DNA of 64,000 bases from Pseudomonadota bacterium (GTDB taxonomy: Bacteria > Pseudomonadota > Alphaproteobacteria > Rickettsiales > Midichloriaceae). A program made the translations under genes and the position numbers. The notes beneath the pieces were generated by a model. The model did no database searches and was not told where the DNA came from. It saw only the letters and a program-made list of their open reading frames with translations. Numbering within the stretch: position 1 is the first letter of the stretch; each line of letters begins with the position of its first letter. The DNA is taken from positions 1 to 64,000 of the forward strand of contig JAFECK010000002.1 in assembly GCA_018242185.1 (NCBI GenBank), read 5' to 3'. Shown here one piece after another: positions 8,424 through 17,926 of the stretch.

Positions 8424-9125
8424 ATGGCAGAAATCTCCCGTTATACAAAATTAGCACCAGAATCAGGCGGCCACCCAAATCAGTTAGTGGTCTTTGTGCA
8501 TGGTTATGGCTCCAATGCTGATGATCTTATTAACTTAGGCCCAGAGCTCGCTAATTACGTCCCGCAGGCACAATTCGTTTCTCCAGATGCGCCGTTCTTA
8601 TTAGATAACGACAGTAGCGGAGTTGCACGGCAGTGGTTCAGCTTACTGGATCGTTCGGAAGATAAGCTTATTCAAGGCTTGCGCACCGCCACCCCAATTT
8701 TACAGCGCTTCATTGAAGCAAGACTAAAGGAGCTTGGCTTATCCTGGCGCAACACAATCCTATTGGGTTTTTCGCAAGGCGCTATGCTGTCTTTGCATGC
8801 AGCCTTACGGCAACCGAAAGATCAGAGTGTGGCTGGTGTGCTTTGTTACTCGGGCACTATGATAGCTCCTCATCTACTCGCTGCAGAGCAAAAATCCAGC
8901 CCCCCATGCTTATGTGTGCATGGGGAAGATGATGAAATTGTGCCGGCTATTAATATGGCGTTCACCGCCAGGGTATTGTCTAGAGTTGGAATAGATGTGC
9001 AAACTATCCTCAGACCCGGCCTAATGCATGGTATCGATCTACCAGGCCTGAGAGCTGGTGGCGAGTTTTTACAAAAACTACAAGAAAGAAGCAATAAGGT
9101 CGATAGCAAAGGCAGAGAGGTCTGA
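8424..9125 (+). CDS. phospholipase/carboxylesterase family alpha/beta hydrolase
   Basis: 233 residues, typical for this esterase family (YpfH/EstB type). HGYGSNADDL near residues 26-35 supplies the oxyanion region, and the nucleophile is Ser117 in GFSQGA. The acid is Asp169 or Asp170 in HGEDDEIVP, and the base is His202 in LMHGID, so the triad is complete. Family members hydrolyse short acyl esters or lysophospholipids in the cytoplasm; the natural substrate here is unknown. No signal peptide. It is followed by rsmD after three bases, so the two are probably cotranscribed. Confidence 0.85.
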   Translation: MAEISRYTKLAPESGGHPNQLVVFVHGYGSNADDLINLGPELANYVPQAQFVSPDAPFLLDNDSSGVARQWFSLLDRSEDKLIQGLRTATPILQRFIEARLKELGLSWRNTILLGFSQGAMLSLHAALRQPKDQSVAGVLCYSGTMIAPHLLAAEQKSSPPCLCVHGEDDEIVPAINMAFTARVLSRVGIDVQTILRPGLMHGIDLPGLRAGGEFLQKLQERSNKVDSKGREV

Positions 9126-9128
9126 TTC

Positions 9129-9710
9129 ATGCGCATTACTGGAGGTAAGTATAAGAACAAAGTGCTTCTGACTCTCAAGCAAAAGGGTGCTGATAAACGT
9201 TTCCCTATCCGCCCCACTATGGCAAAAACTAGACAGGCCGCCTTCAACATCCTGATGCATGCCAGCTTCGTCGAGGCAAATATAGTAGAAGGAAGCGTAG
9301 TTTTAGATTTATGCTGTGGCTGTGGATCTTTTGGCTTAGAGGCCCTATCTCGGGGTGCTAGAAGTGCTACCTTCATTGACACTTCATATTCTAATCTAGA
9401 AATAGCCAAGAAAAATGCTGCAAGCCTTGCTGCGCTCTTAGATTGCCGGTTCTTACAAGCAGATATAACACAGCTCCCAATAGCTGACCGGCAGTATAAT
9501 CTTGTTTACATAGATCCGCCATATGCTAAAACCGCAGAAGTTGTGGCAGTAGCTTGTACGCGTTTGCGTGATAATGGCTGGTTAGCGCCAATACATGTCA
9601 TCATTGTGGAAAGCGGCAAAAAAATGGTGATGCAAAACATCCCTGGCATTGCTTTACGACAACAGCGTAGTTATGGGAATAGCAATTTGTACTTCTTACA
9701 ATGCGAATGA
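9129..9710 (+). CDS. rsmD: 16S rRNA (guanine966-N2)-methyltransferase
   Basis: 193 residues. RsmD methylates G966 of 16S rRNA during 30S assembly. It opens with MRITGGKYKNK, the family signature, followed by RPTMAKTRQAAFNIL, the SAM-binding motif VLDLCCGCGSFGLEAL (58-73) and the catalytic DPPY at 129-132. The start lies three bases after the esterase stop codon, which suggests coupling. Downstream is gatC on the opposite strand. Confidence 0.93.
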   Translation: MRITGGKYKNKVLLTLKQKGADKRFPIRPTMAKTRQAAFNILMHASFVEANIVEGSVVLDLCCGCGSFGLEALSRGARSATFIDTSYSNLEIAKKNAASLAALLDCRFLQADITQLPIADRQYNLVYIDPPYAKTAEVVAVACTRLRDNGWLAPIHVIIVESGKKMVMQNIPGIALRQQRSYGNSNLYFLQCE

Positions 9711-9800
9711 GAATCACATGGTAATCATTATGTAAGGGTAGTTAGATCAAATGAAGGGCTTGATGCAAAGATCGAGGCGCTATGGTGCAGAGCAGCCACT

Positions 9801-10103
9801 CTACTCTATAACCTTTGGTACCACAAAATAACCATGGCGCGCAGCAGGAGCGTTAGCAAGCACGTCATCCCTATGGCCGCCATCAGCCACAACATCAGGG
9901 CGTGGCTGCAAACGAATTGTAGTGTCTACATCGCCATTAACGCTAGAAGTATCCACTTCAGCCAATTGATCTAGAAATCCGAGCATTTTACTCAACTCAT
10001 GAGAAAAGCTTTGTACCTCCCTAGGACTCAGCTCAATACTTGCTAGTTTAGAGATACTAAGCACCTCTGCTTCAGTCACTATATGTGTTTTCTTTTTAGG
10101 CAT
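9801..10103 (-). CDS. gatC: Asp/Glu-tRNA amidotransferase subunit C
   Basis: 100 residues. GatC bridges GatA and GatB in the complex that turns Glu-tRNA(Gln) or Asp-tRNA(Asn) into the amide form. The pattern fits: helical VSKLA-like start (ISKLASIELSPREV), central LGFLDQLAEVDTS, then the RPDVV...RDDVLANAPA tail and the C-terminal FVVPKVIE. The start was set at MPKKK because GGGG lies about nine bases upstream; another ATG five codons earlier (10118) is in frame. gatA and gatB are not adjacent, unlike the usual gatCAB arrangement. The gene is divergent from ruvX with AT-rich -10-like hexamers on both strands between them. Confidence 0.93.
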   Translation of the reverse strand: MPKKKTHIVTEAEVLSISKLASIELSPREVQSFSHELSKMLGFLDQLAEVDTSSVNGDVDTTIRLQPRPDVVADGGHRDDVLANAPAARHGYFVVPKVIE

Positions 10104-10169
10104 TGTTTGACACCCCATAATGCTTTATAATCAGCGCTAATTATAAGGCAAAAAAGCATATAGGCAAGT

Positions 10170-10631
10170 ATGATTTACCACAGCAAAAGCGAATTTTTAG
10201 CCGCCCTACCCTTACAATGTCAGCGCCTACTAGGCTTGGACTTAGGGCAGCGTAAAATCGGGGTTGCGGTGTTGCATTTAGGAACGCGCATTACCTCGCC
10301 CGTTGGGGTTATAGTGCGTCAGAATAAACAAGCGGATCTGAAATCATTGCGCAAGCTAATCGGGCAATGGCAGGCTGGCGGTGTTGTGGTGGGTATACCG
10401 CTGGAAATGGATGGAAACCCAGGGGCAGCTGCACAAGGTGCGCGACAATTTATTGTGGATATTGATAAGCAATTAAAGATAGCGGTAATAGGCCATGATG
10501 AACGCCTTAGCACTGCTGCGGCCCATAGTCTGATGAAATCTTTGGACGTCAAACGCAAAGCGCGCCACAAAGCCGATGATATGCTGGCAGCCAGCCTTAT
10601 ATTAGAGAATTTTATCAACACGATGGCATAA
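10170..10631 (+). CDS. ruvX: YqgF/RuvX family Holliday junction resolvase-like nuclease
   Basis: 153 residues. RuvX is an RNase H-fold protein implicated in pre-16S rRNA 5' end maturation and in resolvase-like activity. GLDLGQRKIGVAV (22-34) carries the first catalytic Asp (Asp24). GVVVGIPLEMDGNPG is the second strand motif, and DERLSTAAA plus KADDMLAASLIL give the remaining acidic residues. The stop codon is five bases before ispE, so they form one transcription unit. Confidence 0.92.
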   Translation: MIYHSKSEFLAALPLQCQRLLGLDLGQRKIGVAVLHLGTRITSPVGVIVRQNKQADLKSLRKLIGQWQAGGVVVGIPLEMDGNPGAAAQGARQFIVDIDKQLKIAVIGHDERLSTAAAHSLMKSLDVKRKARHKADDMLAASLILENFINTMA

Positions 10632-10636
10632 CGACT

Positions 10637-11509
10637 ATGACCATATCCCAACTAAGCCCAGCCAAACTTAATCTATTCCTCCATATAATAGGCCGACGTG
10701 CGGATAGCTATCACCTAATCGAAAGCCTGTTTGTGAAGTTAAAGCTAGCTGATCAGATCAGTGTCACCCCTGATCCGCGAGTGCAATGCGTGGTCTTTCA
10801 AAATGGCGCGCCACTGGATATCCCTAATAACCTAGCTTTAAAAGCCGCTTTAATGCTCCAACAACGGCATCATATAAACAAAGGTGCGCTAATTACCATA
10901 GACAAGCACATCCCAATGCAAGCGGGGCTTGGCGGTGCTTCCTCTAATGCTGCCACGGTTTTGATGATGCTCAATCAGCTATGGGAGCTAAATCTAAGCA
11001 CGGCGCAACTTATGCAATATGGGCTAGAGCTAGGCGCCGATGTACCATTTTTCTTGCAACCTGCGAATATGGCTTTTATTTATGGCATAGGCGAGCAAAT
11101 TCTTCCTATTGACGATAGAGCAGAGCTCCAAATACCCTGCCTAGTTATACACCCTGGCATTGGAATTAGCACTCAGGAAGTCTATAGACAAAGCGTGAAA
11201 TCCTTTGATATTAGTATTTTAACAAAATTGAAATATAATCTAGAAAAAAAGATATTGGATTTTATCCAAGGCTTAGTGTACAAGTCTAAGAACAGTCTTT
11301 ATGAGCCTGCGCTGCTCTTGCATCCATCTTTGGCCCAAATGGCCGAAAAGATAGCTAGCCTTGATGGTTGTGCATTGCTTAGGATGTCAGGTAGTGGATC
11401 AGCTTTCTTTGCGTTTTTTGAGACGGCTGAGAAAATGCAAAAAGCAGAGGTCTATTTGCGCGCTGGACATAAAGAATGGGTTGTACATGGAGAAATTCTA
11501 TCCGTGTAG
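10637..11509 (+). CDS. ispE: 4-diphosphocytidyl-2-C-methyl-D-erythritol kinase
   Basis: 290 residues, the usual size. IspE phosphorylates CDP-methylerythritol in the MEP isoprenoid pathway, feeding undecaprenyl phosphate and ubiquinone. SPAKLNLFLHIIGRR (7-21) holds the catalytic Lys10. MQAGLGGASSNAATVL (94-109) is the GHMP ATP loop. GADVPFFL holds the conserved Asp135. LRMSGSGSAFFAFF is the C-terminal GHMP motif. It sits between ruvX and a gene of unknown role. Confidence 0.96.
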   Translation: MTISQLSPAKLNLFLHIIGRRADSYHLIESLFVKLKLADQISVTPDPRVQCVVFQNGAPLDIPNNLALKAALMLQQRHHINKGALITIDKHIPMQAGLGGASSNAATVLMMLNQLWELNLSTAQLMQYGLELGADVPFFLQPANMAFIYGIGEQILPIDDRAELQIPCLVIHPGIGISTQEVYRQSVKSFDISILTKLKYNLEKKILDFIQGLVYKSKNSLYEPALLLHPSLAQMAEKIASLDGCALLRMSGSGSAFFAFFETAEKMQKAEVYLRAGHKEWVVHGEILSV

Positions 11510-11538
11510 AGCGTCTAAAGTAAACACGCGAGGCTAAT

Positions 11539-12576
11539 ATGAGTATGATCACTGCGCCAAGAGGATACTTAACCAGTAAGAAAATTGCTGATTTTTCTGG
11601 AGTGAGTATTTACGACTATCATGATAATATTGCTGATAAGCACTGTTATATAGTGGAAGGTTTTGATAGCGTCGATATACCACAAGCTCTGCAAGATTTT
11701 ATTATGCGCAGAATAAATCCGCACCAAAATGTCGCGAGCATAGCTGAAGATTCTATACTTTACTGCACTAATGACGATATCATCGTTTTCCGTAATACAT
11801 CAGCAAGCGCAATTAGATCTGCGATCTTGCATGACGATAAGCCTCACCCATACTCTATTGCTTTTAAAACCGCTGAATTTCATACTTACTTCACTCTCGT
11901 CAACCATGAAACTGGCGATATATATAACCTAGGAGTTTCTCCTATGGCAATTGGCTCATGGGGCGGCCGTGGTTATGTGCGAAATGATACGAAATACGAT
12001 AAGCAGTATTACCGGGGTGATATATTAGTCAACCCAAATGAGAAGAATGAAAAAATAGACTCAGCATCAATCGCTATTAAATTCGATCTCACCAGAGAGC
12101 AGGTATTACACCTGGAAAAATTTGTTGAATATACTGCTTCGTGGTGGCTACATCCTCACGGTGATCCATTTAACTTCCTCTTCCGTAATTGCTCCAATTT
12201 TGTTGCTGATGCTTTTACCGCCATCTCTGATAACATGTCAGGCAGCCCAGACCATTTTTATGCCTATGCAATCCTAGATGAGTTAGACTTTATGGATAAA
12301 GGCATATTCTATAATTTTATAGTGGCATACCCGTATGATTGGTTTTCTCATCTAGATTTGATAAACGATATTATCTTCAAAAACGTTATGCAACCTGTAC
12401 CTTATGATAATGTTGCGATTGGCGGCAATTGGGTAGATACCCATTATCCGCATGCAACTTATAACTTTATCAATGAGGAATCGTGGTTCTCACCAGAAGA
12501 AATAGCCCAAGTGCAGCAGATATATAACATATATCCCTTTGATATCTCCCAAGATTATTACCATTTCCTTGCGTAG
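11539..12576 (+). CDS. unknown protein with papain-fold/NlpC-like Cys and His signatures
   Basis: 345 residues, not assigned to a named family. Residues 105-140 form a strand-rich region with His115 (EFHTYFTLVNHETGD). Residues 205-226 read PHGDPFNFLFRNCSNFVADAF, in which Cys218 starts a helix. A Cys at a helix start plus a His-bearing strand is how permuted papain-fold (NlpC/P60, YiiX, LRAT) enzymes look, so a cysteine hydrolase is a reasonable guess. The C-terminal third is rich in Tyr, Asp and Phe. No signal peptide or membrane segment. It lies 29 nt after ispE and 33 nt before tilS in the same direction. Confidence 0.7.
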   Translation: MSMITAPRGYLTSKKIADFSGVSIYDYHDNIADKHCYIVEGFDSVDIPQALQDFIMRRINPHQNVASIAEDSILYCTNDDIIVFRNTSASAIRSAILHDDKPHPYSIAFKTAEFHTYFTLVNHETGDIYNLGVSPMAIGSWGGRGYVRNDTKYDKQYYRGDILVNPNEKNEKIDSASIAIKFDLTREQVLHLEKFVEYTASWWLHPHGDPFNFLFRNCSNFVADAFTAISDNMSGSPDHFYAYAILDELDFMDKGIFYNFIVAYPYDWFSHLDLINDIIFKNVMQPVPYDNVAIGGNWVDTHYPHATYNFINEESWFSPEEIAQVQQIYNIYPFDISQDYYHFLA

Positions 12577-12609
12577 AAATATAGCGTGTAATTCGAATAG
12601 GGAATTTAA

Positions 12610-13668
12610 ATGGCAATCGTGAACTCAGTTATTACGCAACATGCATTTGCTGCAGCCATGCAGGAGCTGAGTGCCTTTCCGTCCAATGGTAGCAGGATAG
12701 AAGAGATAGCTTTAGCAGTATCTGGCGGGGTGGATAGCATGTGCATGGCTTACCTGATGCACAGTTGGGCACAGCAGAATAGCGCTAAGATAGTTGTTTT
12801 AATCGTAGATCATAGGCTCAGAACAGAGTCGACAGCTGAAGCTATCACTGTGCGTAACTGGCTGGAAGCTAATGGAATTGAGGCGCACATACTACCGTGG
12901 ATTAGCGGCAGGCCAAAAAGCAATATTCACCAACTTGCTAGAACAGAGCGCTACCGTCTGCTAACCAATTATTGCAAAGCTAATAACATAAGTCGTATAG
13001 TGACAGCGCATAATGCTGATGACCAAGCAGAGACCATTATGATGCGCATAGCTCGTGGTACCGGTCTGACCGGCCTGACCGGCATTAAAGCTTCAGGAAT
13101 GCATAATGGTATTAGTGTTCTGCGCCCGCTGCTTCAGTTTTCGCGGCAACAAATCAGGGTGACTATGGAAATGGCTGGTTGGCAGTGGATAGAAGATCCT
13201 TCTAATAACGACCCAAAATATACCCGCACCAAAATCAGACGGGCATTGCAGCATTTTCCGCACAAAGAATTGTTAAACCAAAGGTGCAACTTGCTGGCGC
13301 ATAACCTCAGTAGAACAGAAACTTATTTAGTACAGCAAACCGAAAACTTCATAAAAACCTATGTTGGGACAAGCAAAAGCAACAATGGGAAAGCGAGTAT
13401 CACCATTAATCACCAGGCATTATGCGATGAACATGAGGAAATCGCACTGCGTGCCTTGCGTGCTATATTCCAACATTACGTCACTGGTCTCAGCATGGAT
13501 ACTGATGGCGGCGACATGGAAGCAGAATCGCATCCCCCACGCTTAGCAAGCCTTGAGAGGCTATACCAGCATCTTATAAAGGGCGGTATAGCAAACAAGA
13601 AAGCTCACACTATGAGACACTGCAAAATCTGGGCTAAAGGGGGTATCATCAGCATAGTTGCTGAGTGA
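12610..13668 (+). CDS. tilS: tRNA(Ile)-lysidine synthase
   Basis: 352 residues. TilS converts C34 of the CAU-anticodon tRNA-Ile into lysidine, so AUA is read as Ile. The PP-loop ALAVSGGVDSMCMAYL carries SGGVDS at 38-43. HNADDQAETIMMRIARGTGLTGL and RPLLQFSRQQIR are standard, as is WIEDPSNNDPKYTRTKIR. It is shorter than the E. coli enzyme (about 430 residues) and lacks a clear full C-terminal domain, which is common in alphaproteobacteria. Last gene of the ruvX-ispE run. Confidence 0.94.
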   Translation: MAIVNSVITQHAFAAAMQELSAFPSNGSRIEEIALAVSGGVDSMCMAYLMHSWAQQNSAKIVVLIVDHRLRTESTAEAITVRNWLEANGIEAHILPWISGRPKSNIHQLARTERYRLLTNYCKANNISRIVTAHNADDQAETIMMRIARGTGLTGLTGIKASGMHNGISVLRPLLQFSRQQIRVTMEMAGWQWIEDPSNNDPKYTRTKIRRALQHFPHKELLNQRCNLLAHNLSRTETYLVQQTENFIKTYVGTSKSNNGKASITINHQALCDEHEEIALRALRAIFQHYVTGLSMDTDGGDMEAESHPPRLASLERLYQHLIKGGIANKKAHTMRHCKIWAKGGIISIVAE

Positions 13669-13772
13669 GCAGCACTCTTACCATCTGGCATCGGCACGTG
13701 GCACATAGGCCCAAAACATAATGCTTACTTTACACCTATGCTTATAGCATTGATGCATCGCTTAACCACGTA

Positions 13773-15686
13773 TTACAACTTGGTCATGCCGGGCAAGGGA
13801 GGCATTATATATGCCTCTAGAACCGGCGGCAGGGTTTGGTTTAACACTTCCTTATACGAACCACGTCCTCCCCGCTCACTGGCTGTCTCTACACCTTTAA
13901 CGATGGTAGCGACAAGCCCAGTAAAGCCGGCAAGGCATGCAAGGATAGCGATAATAACTATAGGATTGCCAGCCTGTAGTTGGTCAATAAATGCTTTTGA
14001 ATTACCCTTAAACAGCTCAGAGAAGGCATCAAACGCATCTTGGTAAAAATCAGTATTTATTTGGGCAATTAATGTACCTACTCCTACTATGCTTATGAAA
14101 GCGCCAAACGCTATGGCTCCAGCAGCTCCTCCCATTATCAGGCTTATTACTCCAATTGCCAATCCTTCGCCAAGTGTTACAGCAGTAAATTTGCCTTCAG
14201 CATTAAAGCACTCAAGTGTATCAAGGGCTAACTCCCTGCGGCGGACAAGTTTTTCAAGCTCTTTCAGCGCTGGGTTATTATGGTCAGCTACAACGCCAGG
14301 TAACCCACTATCCTTACTAGATACTGCATTTGAATCAGATTTTATATCTGCTAGTTTGCCGCCTTGCTTTACATACTCTCGCAGAGCTTTGCAGATGGCT
14401 CTATCACGCAAAATAGCTAGCTTTAAGCTACTTTCTGGTCTTGAACCCAGTGCCTCTATGGTGTTAGTTATTGAGTTGATATCATTATCTTCGCTGTCCT
14501 TTAAGTGCACCTGACGCTTCACTGCCTCTGTATAGTCACTCACAATTTTGGCGCAGTAATCTTGCTGCAAAATACGCTCTACCTTAATACCAATCTCTGA
14601 TAATCTTTGCCGAAACCATAGCCCAAAATCATGACGCACAGGGGTTTGCGGATTATTTGATATCCTAGCATCATAACTATAGTCCAGTTCATGCTTTAGT
14701 GCTTGAACTAGGCTTGTTTGCAACAGCGTTCGCTCCTCTCGTGTTCCATTAGGCAAGCATTGTTCAACGGTAATAGCCACGCTTTCTTTAACGGCTCGAT
14801 CTAGTTTGACGCTTGGTGAAGCAGTTGCTGTAAGTGGTATTGATTTGCTTGCAATGCCGTACATCCGTTGATGTACCTGTGCCATGTGCTGGCCGCCAGC
14901 AATCCTTCCAGAAACCTGATGCTTTTTAGCGAGAGCTTGTATTCGCTGTTTATGTGCCACAAGCACTTGTTGCACACGAGCATATGTCTCAGGGAAACCA
15001 TTTTGCAGCTGCGTGAGAAAAATAGGTCGCCTTGACTCTTTATTATCCATCCACGACGAATCATTCTGCATATCACGGAGAAACCACATTATTACTTGAT
15101 TGTCACTATTATTATCATATCGCTTAGCGGGATCTAATACTGCCAATTCTCCAAGCGCTATACGTGCCGCAGTGTCCACCACGTCCGCTAAATTATTGAT
15201 ATTCTCTTGCTTATGACTATATTTCTTATACTCGCTAAGACAGTATTCAAATTGAATACGCACTCCTCCACGTATGCCAGTGCAATCATCTCTGATCACC
15301 CACGCTATAAACGGTTGATCATCAAACTTGTCAAGCTGGTTTACATTGTATGCTTGCAGCAAAGGATGCACGCCACTCTTATCTGTCTTGCAGCTATTGT
15401 ACATCTCTCTAGCTGCAAAAAAGCATGGCGCTACTTCTGATGTGGGCTCTACTTCTTCTAGTAAACATAGTTCAACGAAGGCCGCGCGGTATAAATCTCT
15501 TATCTGCTTTGGATGATCGATATTCCTATCACCACCTGATCCAGGTCTTGGCGTATTACCAGCTGCTATAACCCCTTCTGAAGCCTTAGCATTCGCAATT
15601 ATACTTTGCGCATCCGGCAGAACTTTTGCGATAACTGCTCGTTTGGCTATTGCTTCAATCTCTATATCACTTGCCGACCTGCGCAT
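13773..15686 (-). CDS. unknown protein with C-terminal two-helix membrane module
   Basis: 637 residues. Residues 1 to about 500 are soluble, mixed helical and Arg/Gln-rich, with no recognised domain. The C-terminal region starts with GEGLAIG at 506, runs through a Gly/Ala/Ile-rich membrane segment (about 507-540), an amphipathic linker, then GNPIVIIAILACLAG (573 on) as the second membrane segment, and ends with VETASERGG. The same pattern with nearly the same spacing occurs in the protein at 40690-42306 (GE to NP 68 against 70 residues, NP to ET 26 against 27), so the two share a module. A GGGGG ribosome site lies upstream. The 92-residue gene upstream on the same strand may be cotranscribed. 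Membrane-anchored or exported protein, function unknown. Confidence 0.72.
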   Translation of the reverse strand: MRRSASDIEIEAIAKRAVIAKVLPDAQSIIANAKASEGVIAAGNTPRPGSGGDRNIDHPKQIRDLYRAAFVELCLLEEVEPTSEVAPCFFAAREMYNSCKTDKSGVHPLLQAYNVNQLDKFDDQPFIAWVIRDDCTGIRGGVRIQFEYCLSEYKKYSHKQENINNLADVVDTAARIALGELAVLDPAKRYDNNSDNQVIMWFLRDMQNDSSWMDNKESRRPIFLTQLQNGFPETYARVQQVLVAHKQRIQALAKKHQVSGRIAGGQHMAQVHQRMYGIASKSIPLTATASPSVKLDRAVKESVAITVEQCLPNGTREERTLLQTSLVQALKHELDYSYDARISNNPQTPVRHDFGLWFRQRLSEIGIKVERILQQDYCAKIVSDYTEAVKRQVHLKDSEDNDINSITNTIEALGSRPESSLKLAILRDRAICKALREYVKQGGKLADIKSDSNAVSSKDSGLPGVVADHNNPALKELEKLVRRRELALDTLECFNAEGKFTAVTLGEGLAIGVISLIMGGAAGAIAFGAFISIVGVGTLIAQINTDFYQDAFDAFSELFKGNSKAFIDQLQAGNPIVIIAILACLAGFTGLVATIVKGVETASERGGRGSYKEVLNQTLPPVLEAYIMPPLPGMTKL

Positions 15687-15757
15687 AATTATTACCCCCG
15701 TAACCTAGCTAACAACGCCCGCATTGTAGCATATAAACAGTCTACGCACAATATAAT

Positions 15758-16036
15758 TTACCGGCTATACCCCTGGTCTTCGTTTTTGCTAGGTTTTTTA
15801 GAAGGCGATTCCGATCGCTCAGAGAGACGGCTATGCTTAGGCAGTACATCAGTTTTTGCCTCAATTACTGCAGCTGCCATCTCAAAAGCCGCACGCATGC
15901 TTACAGCAGCAACTTCTGTCCCCTTATCTTGGCTTCTGACAGGCCAATTCGTGCGCTCTACCAAGCTTTGAGAAGTCTGGCTAATGTAATCAGTTGCCTT
16001 ATTTACTGCATTTCTGAAATTGTTTGAGTCTGTCAT
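15758..16036 (-). CDS. small hypothetical protein, Ser/Lys-rich tail
   Basis: 92 residues from the ATG at 16036 (MTDSNNFRNAV); an upstream in-frame ATG at 16078 would add 14 hydrophobic residues. The first 70 residues are predicted helical, with an Ala-rich stretch (MRAAFEMAAAVIEAK). The last 20 are polar, Ser/Lys/Glu-rich and likely disordered. No family was recognised. It lies 71 nt upstream of the 637-residue membrane protein on the same strand. Confidence 0.45.
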   Translation of the reverse strand: MTDSNNFRNAVNKATDYISQTSQSLVERTNWPVRSQDKGTEVAAVSMRAAFEMAAAVIEAKTDVLPKHSRLSERSESPSKKPSKNEDQGYSR

Positions 16037-16174
16037 AAGCCAGGTTATTGTTATTACAACTTCAGTGTAGCCGCGCAATCATTACCAAAAGGTTAATACC
16101 TGCAATGCCATTTGCTTTTCTTGCTTTTCTAAGCTACCATCATGCCATTGTCATAACTACTATATTTGCGAAGA

Positions 16175-17074
16175 ATGTCTATAGATACACATACCATTCA
16201 GAAAAAACCAGATTGGATTCGGGTAAAAGCGCCAACATCCGCGCAATTTCATGAAGTGCGTGAACTTGCTCGCAAGCATAACCTGAACACCGTGTGTGAA
16301 GAGGCAGCCTGCCCCAATATAGGTGAATGCTGGCAAAAACAGCATGCCACCTTCATGATTTTAGGCAGCGTGTGTACCCGTTCTTGCCGTTTCTGCAATG
16401 TCGCTACCGGCATGCCGGACAAGCTGGATCCACATGAACCAGATAACATTGCTGAAGCTGTATTTAAGCTTGGTTTAAAGCACGTGGTTATTACTTCAGT
16501 GGATAGAGATGACCTGCCAGATGGCGGTGCTGCCCATTTTGTCCAATGCATTAACAAGATTCGCTTACGTTCTCCTGGCACTACGGTTGAGATCCTGACC
16601 CCAGATTTCTTACGTAAAGACGGAGCTATTGAGACGGTGGTAGCAGCGCAGCCGGATGTGTACAACCATAACATAGAAACCGTGCCTTCTTTATACCAGA
16701 AAATCAGGCCAGGGGCTCGTTATTTCCACTCTCTTCACCTACTTAACCAGGTCAAAAAACTTAATCCTAAAATATTTACAAAATCAGGAATTATGGTCGG
16801 TTTAGGGGAAACACAAGAAGAAGTGCTACAAGTTATGGATGATCTGCGCTCGGCCAATGTTGATTTCATCACTATAGGTCAATACTTGCAGCCAACACCA
16901 AACCACGCAGAAGTAGCACGCTATGTACATCCAGACGAGTTTGATTACTATGCTCGTATAGCACGCGTTAAAGGCTTTCTCATGGTGTCTGCAAGCCCCC
17001 TCACTCGCTCATCTTACCATGCTGGCGAGGACTTCGCTATCCTACAACAAGCAAGGCTTGCAGCTAATGGATAA
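16175..17074 (+). CDS. lipA: lipoyl synthase
   Basis: 299 residues from the ATG at 16175; an in-frame TTG three codons earlier has no better ribosome site. LipA inserts two sulfurs into protein-bound octanoyl groups of 2-oxoacid dehydrogenases and GcvH. The auxiliary cluster motif [12 protein letters not shown] gives Cys41, Cys46 and Cys52. The radical-SAM motif CTRSCRFC gives Cys67, Cys71 and Cys74. Later hallmarks are [18 protein letters not shown] and the C-terminal RSSYHAGE. lipB is not adjacent. It leads a tight unit with mreC, the lptE-like gene and the oxidoreductase. Confidence 0.96.
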   Translation: MSIDTHTIQKKPDWIRVKAPTSAQFHEVRELARKHNLNTVCEEAACPNIGECWQKQHATFMILGSVCTRSCRFCNVATGMPDKLDPHEPDNIAEAVFKLGLKHVVITSVDRDDLPDGGAAHFVQCINKIRLRSPGTTVEILTPDFLRKDGAIETVVAAQPDVYNHNIETVPSLYQKIRPGARYFHSLHLLNQVKKLNPKIFTKSGIMVGLGETQEEVLQVMDDLRSANVDFITIGQYLQPTPNHAEVARYVHPDEFDYYARIARVKGFLMVSASPLTRSSYHAGEDFAILQQARLAANG

Positions 17075-17079
17075 CTTTT

Positions 17080-17919
17080 ATGCGCAAACCTAAAGCCTAT
17101 CTAACAGCCAGCGACCTAAAAGGCTTCATACTAAGGGCATCCGCCCTTTTGCGTAAACTAAAAATTCCGTGGTATATATTGCTCATTGCAGTAATTCTAG
17201 TACCAATCTACTGCAGCAATAAGCAGCGTCATATTATCCGCGATTATGGCGAACTGATCACACAAGCATTTCTTTATCCAATAAGAATCATCACTGATGT
17301 CGGTATGGGTATTCCAAACGAAACCCCGGCCGTGACTGTAACGTTGGAGCAGCTATATAGCCATATATCGGAAGATCAACAGATGAAGATGCTGGTCACA
17401 GAAAACCAAAAATTAAAAGAATTACTGGACTTCCGTCAACATCATCATTTGCGTGCTACAGCCGTAAGAGTGATGGGTTACAGCCGAGCATTTGGCCAGC
17501 ATCGCTTGTTTGTGAATGCGGGTAGCATAGACGGTTTAACAGAAGGCGCTGTAGTGATTCATCCAGACGGGCTGGTTGGTCAAATTATCACAGTTAACCA
17601 ATATAGCGCATGGATAATGACAATACACGATCCACTCTCCAGAATACCAACAGTTATGGCAATATCCCGACATAAGGCTATCACAGCTGGCTCACCTTCT
17701 GGATCCGCCTCTTTGTTTTTGCAATACACAGACTTCTCTGCCCCAACTGAGGATGAAGTAGCTCTGACTTCCGGAGAAGGAAGCTTGATTCCAGAAGGAT
17801 TGTATATTGGAAAGGTAATCAAAAAACAAGGAGAGTTACGTGTGCTTTCTTCAGTGCCTTGGGCTACCCTTGATTATGTTTTAGTTCTGTCATTCCATCC
17901 AACAACTACAAAAAAGTGA
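17080..17919 (+). CDS. mreC: rod shape-determining protein MreC
   Basis: 279 residues. MreC is a periplasmic scaffold of the elongasome that links MreB to wall synthases. There is a basic N-terminus, one transmembrane helix at about 32-48 (WYILLIAVILVPIYC), a coiled coil near 95-118 (MLVTENQKLKELL), and the beta domains with GLTEGAVVIHPDGLVGQI and the C-terminal GLYIGKVIK. The start is five bases after lipA. mreB and mreD are not adjacent, so the mre cluster is split. Confidence 0.92.
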   Translation: MRKPKAYLTASDLKGFILRASALLRKLKIPWYILLIAVILVPIYCSNKQRHIIRDYGELITQAFLYPIRIITDVGMGIPNETPAVTVTLEQLYSHISEDQQMKMLVTENQKLKELLDFRQHHHLRATAVRVMGYSRAFGQHRLFVNAGSIDGLTEGAVVIHPDGLVGQIITVNQYSAWIMTIHDPLSRIPTVMAISRHKAITAGSPSGSASLFLQYTDFSAPTEDEVALTSGEGSLIPEGLYIGKVIKKQGELRVLSSVPWATLDYVLVLSFHPTTTKK

Positions 17920-17926
17920 GAAATTT

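Noticed and set aside
13061-13090. Short repeat of CTGACCGG inside tilS
   Set aside because: It encodes the normal conserved Gly/Leu/Thr loop of TilS.
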